Source of the DNA: Amborella trichopoda
Lineage: Eukaryota; Streptophyta; Magnoliopsida; Amborellales; Amborellaceae
Assembly (NCBI RefSeq): GCF_000471905.2
Contig: NW_006499776.1
Coordinates: 867,994-931,993, forward strand
DNA length: 64,000 bases
Direction of reading: 5' to 3'
Shown: positions 46,086 to 57,607 of the stretch, piece by piece
Numbering within the stretch: the first letter of the stretch is position 1
How the letters are laid out: each line of letters opens with the position of its first letter
Notes under the pieces: model-generated
Database searches by the model: none
Told to the model about the DNA's origin: nothing
The model's input: the letters and a program-made list of their open reading frames with translations, nothing else
Translations under genes and position numbers: made by a program

Positions 46086-46500
46086 NNNNNNNNNNNNNNN
46101 NNNNNNNNNNNNNNNNNNNNNNNNNNNNNNNNNNNNNNNNNNNNNNNNNNNNNNNNNNNNNNNNNNNNNNNNNNNNNNNNNNNNNNNNNNNNNNNNNNNN
46201 NNNNNNNNNNNNNNNNNNNNNNNNNNNNNNNNNNNNNNNNNNNNNNNNNNNNNNNNNNNNNNNNNNNNNNNNNNNNNNNNNNNNNNNNNNNNNNNNNNNN
46301 NNNNNNNNNNNNNNNNNNNNNNNNNNNNNNNNNNNNNNNNNNNNNNNNNNNNNNNNNNNNNNNNNNNNNNNNNNNNNNNNNNNNNNNNNNNNNNNNNNNN
46401 NNNNNNNNNNNNNNNNNNNNNNNNNNNNNNNNNNNNNNNNNNNNNNNNNNNNNNNNNNNNNNNNNNNNNNNNNNNNNNNNNNNNNNNNNNNNNNNNNNNN
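46086..46500. other. Assembly gap (415 N)
   Basis: Run of N inside LTR D, in nearly the same LTR position as the gap in LTR A. Open frames across it are artefacts. Confidence 0.98.
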
Positions 46501-47467
46501 AGATGATGAAGTGCAAGGCTCTGTGAAAGATAGAAAAGAGAAGAGAGCTTGATGTGGGGGTGAGACTAGCATGACAACTATAAATTATCGACTCGGAGTG
46601 GTAGCAAGATGGTCATGGTTCTCAGGACCAGCATGGCGGCAATACTACTTGAAACCATGGTCGACACGTCGATGATAGGCTAGGTCTACCCTCAGTCAAG
46701 TGAGAAGAGAAAGAGGTGAAAAGGAGAGAACGAGACAGCAAGGAGAAAAGGGAAGTCTGGACATCAATAGGTGTCGCGGTGGGCAGTGCAAGGAGACGAC
46801 ACATCCCCTGTGGACGGCGCTAGTTCCTAATGAGGCACACAGTGATAGCTTCTCCCAAGTCTCTCGGTGAGAGGTGTGGGACATAGAGGGAACGCCGATA
46901 TGCGTTGGTCGCTTAGAGGAAGCTCGCGGACGGCGATGGGTGACATCAGAGCCTCTAGTGGGCGGCGATAGGTATCGCCGTCCCAACTAGACATGCAGTA
47001 AAGGTAGACCCCTATGGATGGCAACAAGCTTCGCCATTTGGGATGTTCGCCAAGACATCACAGCTATGTTTGAGAGTAGAGATAGACAACACCATCTATA
47101 GACTTCACTGGAAGAAAGAGACAGACAAATAGAACGGGGGGGGGATTGGTGCATGGCGTTGCCATCGTCACGAACAACCTTTGGGATCAAGGGAGAGGCA
47201 TGCACAACACTGCCACTGTAGTGTACAACGTCTGCAAGGAACTTAGACGAAGAAGAGGGAGAAGAGAGGGGAGAAGAGAGAGAGAAGAAGAAAAAAAGAA
47301 GAGAGAGAAGATTTACCTCAACCTTAGGGGTACCAGCCAAACGTTTCTCTCACCTCACTCTCTCTCTCAAACATGACACCACAATGGTAAGAAATAGAAA
47401 CTTTTATTAACTAAAAACTCTCTCTTGTGTGTGTATGCCTCTCTTTTCTGTATACAATGATGGTACC

Positions 47468-47475
47468 TATATATA
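47468..47475 (-). promoter_or_regulatory. TATA-like box of LTR D
   Basis: TATATATA on the minus strand, equivalent in position to the TATA-like boxes of LTRs A, B and C, with TTTATT (AATAAA on the minus strand) about 60 bp further left. Confidence 0.45.
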
Positions 47476-48764
47476 GAAGTATGCCCCAAACTTGGGCAGA
47501 TGATCAAAAGTAACCCTAATTGCTAAAAAATAAGATTAAATTGAATTAAAATAAATTAGAAAATAGGGTGCAAAATGATAGACCTGCTCCTTCCTAGCAA
47601 GTTGTGGAATTTCAGAACTGTCCCTGTGTTGCCTTGGGACTTGCATCATATTGCATAGCTGATTCGGCGTCGTTCTAGTGCCTGATTGATCGTGAGATGA
47701 TTGTTTTCTCGTAAGGCTTGGCATGACGATCGATTTGATACCAACTTCGAGCCATGGATCATGTTTTTGGCGTATGATCATGTGACTTGAAATTTGAGTA
47801 GATCTTGAAACTTTGGATCGATAGTATGTTCATTCCATGATGTTTTTATGTGTTTTCTTCGTTGAATCACACTAAGCATGCAACTATGATCACGAGGCAG
47901 CAAACATAGATTGATTCCTTGGCTGAATGAAGATTTCGTAAGTTTGGAATTTTGGCTGGAATCAAGGATTCTGACAACGAAATTTTTCGTTTGTTCGTTG
48001 GCTTCGTGATCAAAATCCAACCGTTAATCATGTACGGGGTTTGAGTCAGAGATGGCCCGAGACCTTACGCTAACAATGGAATTAGTCTCGCATCGATCGA
48101 GCTCCCGAGCGGCGTGATTTGGCCACTCGAGTGAGGTACAACGTTGCTGAATTTCCTGCACTTTTCTTCACAGATCAGCAACTTCTCTCAAACGTTTCTT
48201 CGCGCTCGGGTATCGTCACGGGGCGTGCCACATATTTAACCGCTCGTCTTGACTAGACAAACATGCTCACCAAATTTGAGCGCGATCCGACTTAGGGCGA
48301 GTGATATATGAGCGTCAAAAGTCACTGGTCATAAATATCCCTTCAATGGTGTAGTGTTGCAAGGTGGCCGTATGGGAATAGCGTGCGGCTTCTCTTGTTT
48401 CACTCTTTCGTCTATAACTTCTTCTTGAAAAGTCTGTTTGAGCTGAAACTTGACCCTTGGGGGTTTTCAACCATGACAGATCCAATAGTGATGGTCCAAT
48501 AATAATTTGAGATGCTAAAAATGAAGCTTTAGTTATAGGGGTCTGTTTTAGTGTTCTAGAGGGTAATTCTGTCGGAATTGTTTCTCAGTCTGCACTGCCT
48601 TAGACATGTCAGAACGTGACGAAACATGGGAAGAGAATCTTAGTGACCTCACAAAGATCTTGGCCAGTTCTGGGGCTATTCTGAGACTATCTAAATTTCC
48701 ACTACATGCTAGGCCTTTATTGAGCGGGGGCCCCATGTTGATGAAAAATACCTTCCAGCAGAGA

Positions 48765-49445
48765 CTATCTGTGGTTCTGGAGCACGAGGCCTTTGTCAAG
48801 ACCTCCTGGTAACTAGGCCTTTTTTGAAGGCCAAATGCTACGAACGTTAGCTTGGAAGTGTTTGCTGTTACACCAGGTTTGCTTTTGATGCTCAAGGTAT
48901 CTCCTGTAGATCCCGTCTAGCTGGGTCCAGTCTGGGGCTTCTGACCCAACCTGAAATTTTGGTCCCATGTAAGCTAGGGGGTTTAGCGAAGACTACCCGG
49001 AAGCCTGTGGCAGGTTAGACCCTGAATTCATCAGTTTCTTGCCTTCGCGATGGATCTTAGCATTTTCGAAGGGACCTTTTGGTCATCGTCCTCACCCTCA
49101 AGGGCTCTCTGTGGTTCTAGAGCATGAGGCCTTTGTCAGGACCTCCTCATACAGAACCAGGTCTTTTTGAAGGCCAAGTGCTACGACCCTTCGATCGGTG
49201 TTGTTTGCTGCTACACCAGGCTTGCTTTTGATGCTTGAGGTATCTCCTGTAGGTCCAGTCTAGTGGGTCCAGCAGGGGGACTTTTGACCCAACCCGAAAG
49301 TCTGGTCACATGTAGGCTAGGGGGTTTGGTGAAGACTACCCTGAAGCCTTTGGCAGGTTAGACCCTGGCTTCGTCAGTTTCTTGCCTTCACGATGGCTCT
49401 TAGCATTTTCGCAGGGATCTTTTGGTCATCTTCCTCACCCTCAAG
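48765..49445. repeat. 340-bp tandem duplication
   Basis: CTGTGGTTCTGGAGCACGAG at 48769 recurs as CTGTGGTTCTAGAGCATGAG at 49109, and similarity continues to CCTCACCCTCAAGG at the end of each copy. A reverse-oriented fragment is at about 52820-52930, and the end block is also near 25880. Non-coding. Confidence 0.85.
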
Positions 49446-50467
49446 GACTGTTGTTGTTGTTGAACTGGGGAGATCTTATGTGGCTCTCACTCCCTGATGA
49501 GCCATGAAACTGAGGAGATCTTCTGTGCTCTCACTCCCTGACGAGCCATTTGGCCTACTACTGGATGCTAGCTTTTGAGGATTTTAGGAAGACCTCAATA
49601 GCATCATGACCATTTGGAAATTGAATGTTGGCTGAGGTGGTAGTTGTGCGTTAGCTTGTCTCATTGGTGCAAGCACTCTTTTATAGGTTTTCACTTGAAC
49701 AAGAGAAGTGGCACCGTGAAGACGTTTTTCACCAACTTCTGTCATTTTTGGGCTCTTTTACCTATGAACTATGATCATGTCCACCTTTTTCATCCATTTT
49801 TGCCCACGGGTCCCTTTTGGGGTTTTCGTTGTGCGTGAGTTTCTTTTTTCACAAAACTCTTTTACTCATGGTTTCGTGACCATGCCTGTCCGTCATTTTT
49901 ACTCATGGCGTTCCCTTGTCCAAGGTGTACACTATGCCCCCTTTTTTTTAGGGTCGTGCCTTCGAGACCTGTGCGAAGCTTTTTAATGTCATGCGGCTAG
50001 GATGCGCACTATAGTCATACAGCTGGACCGTAGGAGTAGGGAATGGCAGTCTGTAGAGGCCACAAAGTGAGTCTGGTGATGACTTTGCCTCACTTGGGAG
50101 GATGACATGAAGTTGTTTGTGGAGATTTGATTGGATGATAGGTGAAAGGTGGCGACCCACTAGCTGACGACGAATATGAGTGCCGAGATGGCTAGCCGTT
50201 TGGTGAGCATGGGTAATACTTACTTGGGGATGATGAAAGATGGTGAAGGTAGCCCACACACACGAATGGGCAAGCTAGGAAAGATGTGTGTGGAGATGCA
50301 CGTAAAGGTTGTGTGCGCCTAAGTAGGCTCACTAGGGAGAAGAAGAGGGTACGTGCACACAAATGGGTCGGTTAAGGAAAGTGCACAGAAGATGCACATG
50401 AAAGGAGTGTGCAGTTAACGGCGGCATGTTTTAAGGTCGCCCTCCTAGACCTAGGCAAAGCATATTA
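49446..50467. mobile_element. 3'-type retroelement sequence
   Basis: 49620-49960 aligns with 26463-26830. 49950-50467 holds TTTAAGGTC and TGCACTATAG units. No gene is seen. The gag start of forward element G follows directly. Confidence 0.5.
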
Positions 50468-52930
50468 ATGTCATCAGCTAATCATGAGGTCAATTCCCAT
50501 CACTCTGATGGTACACCTCCAAGGCAGCCCCTTCCCTTTGCCTCACAGGACAATTTTGTCCCTCACCTCGTTTCTCAAGCAGACATTGATGCTATGGTGA
50601 CCTATAGCTTAAAGAATAGAGAAATCCCGGGGATACATAGTGCGATGCCTTACAAAGGCCATACCCTTCATACATTGACCAGGTCTCATTTCCCTCATAT
50701 TACAAGAAAGGGAAGTTTCCTCTATTTAAGAGAACCACATCCCCGAACCAGCATATTGCCCACTTTCATACAGCATGTCGAGAAACAGTGGCCGATGGGA
50801 GACTCCGTCTCTGTCAGTTTGTTGAAACCCTTAATGGACCAGCTTTTCAGTGGTATGCTCGACTCCCCCCAAACTCAGTACATACATGGGAGGAAATGGA
50901 GAAATTGTTCTATCAGCGCTTCTATGAGGTTGAGAGAGAGGTCCAAACCACCTTCTCAACCTGACTCAAGACCCCGATGAGCCTGTAGACCAGTTCATAT
51001 CAAGATGGAGAAATTTGGCTGCTCGCCATTCCAATCCATGCTTGAGAAGGAAGCAGTCCAAACTTGTGTGTGGACCATGCGACCTACCATTGCTCTACAT
51101 GTCGAGGCCTCTAATCCGACTTCCATGTCGGAGCTGATCTCTAAATCAGCTCGCATAGAAAGTCTGTCACCATGGTGGGTCATGATAACAGACTGCAAGC
51201 TCAATAAATAACTGGGGTAATCATAGCTCTCGAAACAACACACGGGGAAGCCAACATAAAGGAGTAATCAGTGCATCTGTCACAGTCAGTGATCCAAAGA
51301 AGGCTCCCTCCCAAACTTTAGACCTCTCCAATGGGGTGAGCACAGCAAAAACAATGCCTCAGTCAGGCAAGCAACAACAATCGTACAATTGGGTACCCCT
51401 GCCGACAAATATTAATCGGGATGAGTATTTCACCAAGCATAGGATCAAGGTCTACCCCTTTGAGAAGGAATGGGTCCCTACACTAATCCGGTTATTATTG
51501 GAACAGAATATGATTCAACTTCTAGAAGCCAAGTTCCCTGAGCAAGTTGGCCTCGACTCTCAGGCGAATTATTGTGCTTACCATCGAAGGATCAATCATC
51601 CCACAAATGATTGCTACACGTTAAAATATATTATCGAGGCTCTGATCCAGAAGGGTCAAATAAAGCTCAAAGACTTAAAACAGAAGCCTCCCATGCAGTA
51701 ACCATCCAGGACGAAGACGATGCCCCTGGTATCCTTCACGCCTTCTTCATTATAATGCTTCACGAAGGCATAATCACACCACAGCCAGCAAGGCAACCCG
51801 ATGCCTTGTTCAGGGGACTGAGGACCGTTGGTGCCTGTATCACCAAATAAGAGGTCATTACCTGTGGTAATGCCCCAGTTTTCATGACATATTCACAAAG
51901 AAAATGCGGGAATGACAAGAGTTTTACAACGTTCCAGTAAGTGATCCTCAAGCCACTGTTCCATTAGTGCAAGAGGAGGGCCTCCCAACACAAGACATTC
52001 CTAACATTGATTCAGACTCTACTGAACCCTTGACTTCCCATCCATGGATAGTCCACCATGGGCGAAGCAGACTCAAGTCCTTGAGGCGAGAAGTAGTTCG
52101 CTAAGCTAAGGTTATTTACAAGCGTAGTGATGTAAATCATGTACCACCTCATAAAACCAAAAGGAGATGGGCACTAAAGGATGCTCGCTGAAGACACAAG
52201 ACGTCTCAACCCTCAGTTGAGCAGGAATTTCTCAGGCCACTTCCCCCACCGCCAACGTTACTGGACTTTATCCGTGGCACGATCCTCCTTCCTTCTCATC
52301 AAGAGGATGTTTCTGCATCAACATCTTCCACTTAAAACACGACCAATGAGGGTGATGATGTTAAAAGCACTCCCCAACGGTCTAAGCAAGGGAAAGACCT
52401 AAAAGACCCTTAGAGCACGTCCAATGAGGGTGACAATGTTAAAAGCACTTCCCAACGGTCTTGGTAAAGGAAAGACCTAAAAGACCCCCTGTACTCATTC
52501 AACCATGGCGATGACATAAAAAAAAGCCTAGATCGGTCCGATGAGGGGAACGACCTTAAAAATCCCCCACCTTCTAACCCTTCTCCTTCTTCTTCTCCTG
52601 CTTCTTATCCTCCCTCTTCTATGTCTCCTACATGTACAACCATGATATGTCTCGACTTCGAGGCTCTTGACAGTGAACGCGACAGATCCAATGTAACCAA
52701 TACATAACGGAAGTAGTTGAAAAAGACGCTGGCTCAGAAAGCAAAATTCTTGACAGTTACAAAAGGTCAAAACCAAAGAAACCCCAGTGACCCCTTGAGC
52801 CTGACTTTGAGCAGGCCCAGACTTTCGAGACCAGCTAACAAAATGCCCCCGATTGGGCCCAGCAGGATGGGACCCACAGAGGTACCTTGCTTGTCAAAAG
52901 CAAACCTGGTGTAGCAGCAAACAATGACAA
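50468..52930 (+). pseudogene. gag and gag tail of forward element G
   Basis: Forward gag homologous to C and B: PPRQPLPFASQDNFVPH, QADIDAMVTYSLKN, TRKGSFLYLRE, then frameshifts through the core (about 50800-51200, with MRPTIALHVEASNPTSMSEL). 51336-51701 is open and holds a Cys/His block, NYCAYHRRINHPTNDCYTL, resembling the YCxxH-(HxTxDC) element of plant gypsy gag. The tail (52150-52810) contains KRRWALKDAR, VEQEFLRPLPPPPTL and TLAQKAKFLTVTKG. After this comes 3' sequence (including a piece of the 340-bp unit) and the LTR. RT, RNase H and integrase are absent, so G has lost pol. Confidence 0.75.
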
Positions 52931-53936
52931 GGTCGAAAACCCTTATGGGTCAAGTTTCGGCTTAATCGAGCACTCCAAGACAAAGTTATAAGTAAAATAT
53001 CGAAAAGGGGTGTGTTGCACACTATACCAGTGTGACCAGCTTACACCAAAACACCATTAAAAAAGTTTTTTTTTACAGTCATGGGTAGTGACATTCCCGG
53101 TCCATATCTCACTTGTTCGGATTCGGATCGCTCCCAAATTTTGTGAGCATGTTTGTCTCGTCAAGACAAGCGATTCGATATGTGGAACGCCCCATGACGA
53201 CGCCCGAGCAGGGAGAAAAACTAGAGGAATGTTGCCGATGTATGAAGAAATGTTGCAGAAAATTTATCAGCAGCGCACCCCACTCTGGCGACAAAATCAC
53301 GACGCTCGCGTACCCGATCGACATGAAACCATTGCATTATATGCGTAAGGTCCATGGCTATCTTCGGTCCGAACCCCACGTACAATGAATGGTTGGATTT
53401 TAAGCATGAAGGCGTCGAAGCTACTATAAATTTCGGACATCGGATTTCAAGATTTCGGCAAAAAATGCAAGATAACAAAATCTTCATCTGGACACGAAAT
53501 ATAGCCACGCTTGTGGCAACGTGATCTTGACGACATGCTCAATGTGATTCAGTGAAGAAATCACGAAGAAACATCAAGGAACGAGCACACAATCGATTCA
53601 AAGTTTTCAAGATTCATCCCAAATTCAAGTCTCGTGGTCATGCTTAAAAACACGATCCATGGCTCGAAATTGGTATCAAACTGATCGCCATGCCGAGTCC
53701 TATAAGAAAATAGTCATCTTTCGATCAAACGGGCATCAGAACAACCCAAGATCAGTCACGAAAGATCACGCAAGTTCTCGAGTAGCAGCAGGGACTGTTC
53801 TGAAATTCCATTGTTACGCAAAGGCAAAACAATCCTTTTGCACCCATTTTTATAATTTCTTTTAATAAAATTAAATTGTAATCATCTTCAATTCTAGGCA
53901 GTTTTTGGGGCGTACACCCATGTTTTATCCTAATTC

Positions 53937-54010
53937 TATGTAAACATGCAAAGCCAAAATGTAAACATGAACACAATACCCCTTGGGTTCATTCTTAAAG
54001 ATTCAATAAA
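53937..54010 (+). promoter_or_regulatory. LTR G core promoter and poly(A) signal
   Basis: TATGTAAAC (53937-53945) and AATAAA (54005-54010), 60 nt apart, match the layout of LTRs B and C in the opposite orientation. Confidence 0.5.
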
Positions 54011-54389
54011 GGCCTCATTTTTGCTTAAGCTTGTGGGTGCATCTTGGAGAGAGAGAGAGGAAAGAGGAGAAAAGAGTCGGTACCGTTTTATAAGATAATT
54101 TTCTCTCCTTCCCTCTTTCTCTCTCCTCCCCTCTTTCTCTCTCCTCCTTTCTTTCTCTCCTCCCCCTTTCTCTCTCCTCCCTTCTTTCTCTCTCCTCCCC
54201 TCTTTTCTCTTTTCTCCCTCTTTTGCTCACCTCTATCTCACTTTCTCTCTTCTTCTCATCTCTATCTCTCCCTTTTTCACTCCTCTTTCTCATCTCTATC
54301 TCTCTTTCTCTCTCTTCTTCTCATCTTTATCTCTCTCTTCTCTCATGTCTATCTCACTTTCCCTCTCCTCTTTCTCTCTTTCTCATCTT

Positions 54390-54945
54390 CTGGCACAGTC
54401 GGCAAAGCCTGGCGCTGACCGCATTTTCTCTCTCGTATTTGTCCAACCCAGTCGGTGAAGCCTAGCACCGACTGCATCTTCTCGGTCTTCTTTATTCAAC
54501 CCAGCCGGTGAAGCCTAGCGCCGACTGTATCTTCTCTCTCTTTTCTGTCTAAAATAGTCGACGAAGCCTAACGCCGATTGTATCTTCTCTGTCTAAACCA
54601 ATCGGTGATGCTTAATGCTGACTTCATCTTCTCTCTCTTCTTTGACTAGTACAGCCAATGATTCTCAGTGCCGACTGTGTTTTCTCTCTCATCTCTTCTT
54701 AAACACAGTCGATGAAGCCCAGCGTTGACTTTGTACCTTTTCTCTCTTCTCCTTCCAACCCAGCCAGCGATGCCGAGTGCTGATTGTGCCTTCTCTCTCG
54801 TCACTTCTTAAACACAGCTAACGAAGCCTAGCGACGACTGTGCCAGTTTCTCTCTTCTCTTTCCATCCCAGTTGGCGATGTCTAGTGCCGACTGTGTCTT
54901 TCCCTCTCTTCCTCTTCCAACATAACCGGTGATGCCTAGCGCCGA
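54390..54945 (+). repeat. Tandem hairpin array in U5 of LTR G
   Basis: About eleven units of 45-55 bp separated by pyrimidine-rich spacers. The unit at 54449-54474 is a perfect 9-bp stem, CAGTCGGTG and CACCGACTG, around the loop AAGCCTAG. The loop GAAGCCTAGCGCC recurs in most units. The stem differs from arrays B and F (CATGGACG type), but both arms have changed together. Confidence 0.85.
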
Positions 54946-55759
54946 CTGTGTCTCTCACCCTCTTTTCTCCTTCCTTCTCTCTTCTCTCACACTCTTCTCC
55001 TTCTTTCTTTCTTTTCCTTTCTCTCTTCTCTTTCTTATTCTATTACTTCTTACTCTCTCCTTATGATTATCATTCTTTATGTTATCCTTTCGTTTGATTA
55101 AGAAGGGTTGAGATTAGCTTCTTATGGTAGTCTTGTTTTCAAGCCATAATGTTGTTGCGTCAAAAGTACTACACCCGCTTTATCGCCACAACAGACTAAC
55201 CATGGTGCCTAGCTAGTCCATATCGGTATTGACGTCTAGTAGTAACCCTATTGAGCCGATCTGAGTTATCGAGCCCGTTTTACTATCATGTCAGGCCAAC
55301 TATCAACCAGCTTAGTCACTGTGTTGATTCCCCCGCTTGGTCGTATTCTTCTTCCCCCCATCTTTCCTTTTTCATTTTTTCCTTCTTGCTTTCAATGTGC
55401 ACGCTTACGTATGTTCACCCAAAAGGCCAGGTGAGGTCCATTGACCCACCTGTCATATAACATTTGCGATATATGCATGATTGCAGAAAATAGGAGCATA
55501 TAAGTCAAGGGAGACAATTTCGAACCAGTTTTATTACTGACGAGCTTTCTTCGTGATCTAAGAGGGTGCCCACACGAGCCAACCCGAGTAAGTCCCGAAC
55601 CCACTTTAAATTCCTCTCTCATCGGTTGGTAATACTTGCCCTTTTTTTCGAGCGAGGTTCCCAAGAGAGTGATCTCAAAGTCTCGGGTCACCCCTAAAAC
55701 CTGAGACGTGTGCCACCCGATCATCTAGATCCGGCGACCGAGATCGAGGCACCTAACCA

Positions 55760-56589
55760 CTATGAGCCAGATGACCAATTCCTTTACAATGATCACAACG
55801 TAGAGGAGGTCTATTACCACGACCCCTAGCTCCACCACATCCTATTTTTTGAAACATATTATCATTTTTCTTCTTAGTAACCTCCTTAGCAGCAACAAAA
55901 ATTGATTTTTCACTTATTTCAGATTCAAAATTTATTACAACAATCATAAACGTTTTTCGGGTTTCTTCACTATGAATAGTAGAACAAACATTTGTACATG
56001 TTGGGAGTTTAGTAGCCATCAAAATCTGACATCTAAGTTTCTCAAACTCACGTTAGAAACCAGCAAGGAATAAAAAAAAATTTCCTTGTTCAACACGCTT
56101 TTGAATGGTCTTCAAATCAGCTGTTATGCGTGAATAAGAAGTAAAATGATCCCATAATGTTTTGAATAGAGCAAGATATTCAGTAGTAGTTTTATCTCCT
56201 AGTTTGATTTTAGAAATTTCTTGCTTTAACTCATAAACACGAGAAAGGCTATTTTCTTTCCCATACATTTCTTTTACCGAATCCCACATTTCTTTAACAG
56301 TATCTGCCGAAGTAAGGATCTCGGCCACCTTTGGTTCAATGGAATCTAAAATCCAAGACATGACCTTGTGGTCATTAGATTGCCAATCTTCATATAGGAG
56401 GTCATCAATAGCATGAGCTATTTACTTTTCATTGATGTGTCCTAACTTGGATCACCTGCTCAAAGAGAGCGAGACAGCTTTTGACCAACTTAAATAATTG
56501 AGTCTGTTCAAAGGGATACTAATTAATTTATCACTAGTATTGAACTCTTTTTCATGGATAATAGTCTTAAGTTCAGGATTCTTAGTCAT
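55760..56589 (-). pseudogene. Ty1/copia gag (truncated)
   Basis: From the ATG at 56589: PELKTIIHEKEF, then LNRLNYLSWSKAVSLSL, stops, LGHINEK, IAHAIDDLLYEDWQSND, and VMSWILDSIEPKVAEIL. The part from 56361 is open and contains VKEMYGKENSLSRVYELKQ, then (after 56053) LMATKLPTCTNVCSTI and a zinc knuckle CDHCKGIGHLAHS. This is the UBN2/Retrotran_gag_3 pattern of plant copia elements. The knuckle (C-x2-C-x4-H-x4-C) lacks its last Cys because LTR G ends at 55759. No copia protease, integrase or RT is found in the window. Confidence 0.8.
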
Positions 56590-57149
56590 ATTCACAATAT
56601 CTTCCACGATGAAAATACTTGACCCCAAAAGACAATTACTGAACCAAAAAAAAACAAGAAGACCGATTCCAAAAGGAAGGAAGCTGACAGTCGATGGAAG
56701 ATACAGCCTCCTTGAAATAATATGGTTTTAAGGACCACCTCTTCACCTTTTGTAAAAGAGTAAGAAAAAACTTACTTGATAATGAGGGACATCACAGAGG
56801 CTATCACGGACTTCACAGAAGGGTAGAGAGAGAAAGTCCAGCCCTTGCCTCCTCTGCAAGATTGACTTCAAGTTGCAGGACTACTTGATTGACTTCTAAT
56901 ACTCCTCTCTCTCTCTCTAGAATATTTCCCGTGATAGTTTTCGACATCAAGGCCAGTGATGGATCCGTGCGATCAATATTGGACAAGCCCACAAAAAAAC
57001 CAAAAAACGATTCCCCCAACCAAAGAAGAGAGGGGACAGCAAAGAAGAGGAAGAAAAAGACTGACGAAGATTTAGAGAGAGAGGGAGAGAGCGTAAAGGA
57101 TTTATGGACAGATAGAGAAAAGAGCAAGACTTAGCCTGAATATTATTAG
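56590..57149. other. Copia leader with an unidentified lysine-rich coding-like fragment
   Basis: Between the copia gag start and the S27a-like fragment. The plus strand at 56889-57134 has an open frame (FDIKASDGSVRSILDKPTKK, then GTAKKRKKKTDEDLERE) preceded by a CT-rich run ending TCTAG, like a 3' splice site. It may be a third captured exon, but I cannot name it. The rest shows nothing recognisable. Confidence 0.3.
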
Positions 57150-57391
57150 AAGAAGGCTTACACCAAACCCAAGAAGATTAGGCACAAGAAGAAGAAGGTG
57201 AAGCTCCCTATTCGACCCTTTTATAAGGTCGATGACTCTGGAAAGGTTCAAAAGATCAGAAAGGAGTGCTCTAACCAAGAGTGCGGAGCTGGGACATTCA
57301 TGGCGAATCACGTTAATAGGCACTACTATGGGAAGTGCGGAGAAATGTGGCCTCACCTAAGTCTATCAGAAAGCTGGTGCAGAGTTTGACA
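57150..57391 (+). pseudogene. Ubiquitin-40S ribosomal protein S27a (eS31) C-terminal fragment
   Basis: Translating from 57153 gives [18 protein letters not shown], then [17 protein letters not shown] and [21 protein letters not shown]. This is the ribosomal half of the ubiquitin-S27a fusion, a small-subunit protein with a C4-type zinc finger. The third zinc Cys is Tyr (HYYGKCG; family HYCGKCG), codon 57327-57329. A frameshift follows; in the next frame VYQKAG (57361-57378) resumes the normal C-terminus. Ubiquitin and the N-terminal Lys-rich part are absent, with a stop at 57147. No intron is seen. It lies antisense within a copia leader, so it is a captured or retroposed fragment, not a working gene. 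Confidence 0.85.
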
Positions 57392-57395
57392 TGGA

Positions 57396-57550
57396 AATCT
57401 CCTGTCTTCTATCCAGAGGCTTCATGAAGCAGGTGGTCGAAAGTTTACTGTAGCAAGCATTCCTCCTATAGGGTGCATACCCATACAAATGATGGTGGCG
57501 AGCCTTCAAAAACCAGAGAAGGCACAGAAGAGAGACGAAGTCACCCCCAA
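57396..57550 (+). pseudogene. GDSL esterase/lipase fragment
   Basis: A frame at 57396 reads NLLSSIQRLHEAGGRKF, then TVASIPPIGCIPIQMMV and a diverged tail. Plant GDSL lipases have this block between catalytic block I and the C-terminal Asp/His (pattern LY-LGARKFVV-GLPPIGC-P-Q). About 35-50 of some 350 residues are present, and the catalytic Ser, Asp and His are not included. It directly follows the S27a-like fragment in the same orientation, with about 5 bp between, so the two were joined by rearrangement inside the element. Confidence 0.7.
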
Positions 57551-57607
57551 AAACAGAAGACGTGGCAAAGGAGCAGGCAAGCCCCCAAAAACAAAAACCT
57601 TAATCTT

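Larger units (their letters stand above)
45820..48760 (-). mobile_element. LTR D (2.94 kb, contains assembly gap)
   Basis: The plus strand begins TGGTTAGGTGCC and ends CCTTCCAGCA. It is closest to LTR A in length and content, including degenerate hairpin-like units (46740-47105) and a TATA-like box (47468-47475). There is no PBS at its U5 side, where TTTAAGGTC-type sequence lies instead, so it is a 3' or solo LTR. Its U3 side joins the 340-bp duplication. Flanking 5-mers (ATAGC and GAGAC) do not match. Confidence 0.7.
52931..55759 (+). mobile_element. 3' LTR of element G (5'-truncated)
   Basis: Reverse complement of the B/C LTRs in order: U3 from GTCGAAAACCC (52931), TATA-like TATGTAAAC (53937-53945), AATAAA (54005-54010), pyrimidine-rich tract (54100-54380), hairpin array (54390-54945), subrepeat near 55250-55300, and U5 end GGCACCTAACCA at 55759. 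The first 250-300 bp of U3, with the TG end, are missing. It ends inside the zinc-knuckle codons of a copia gag. Confidence 0.8.
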
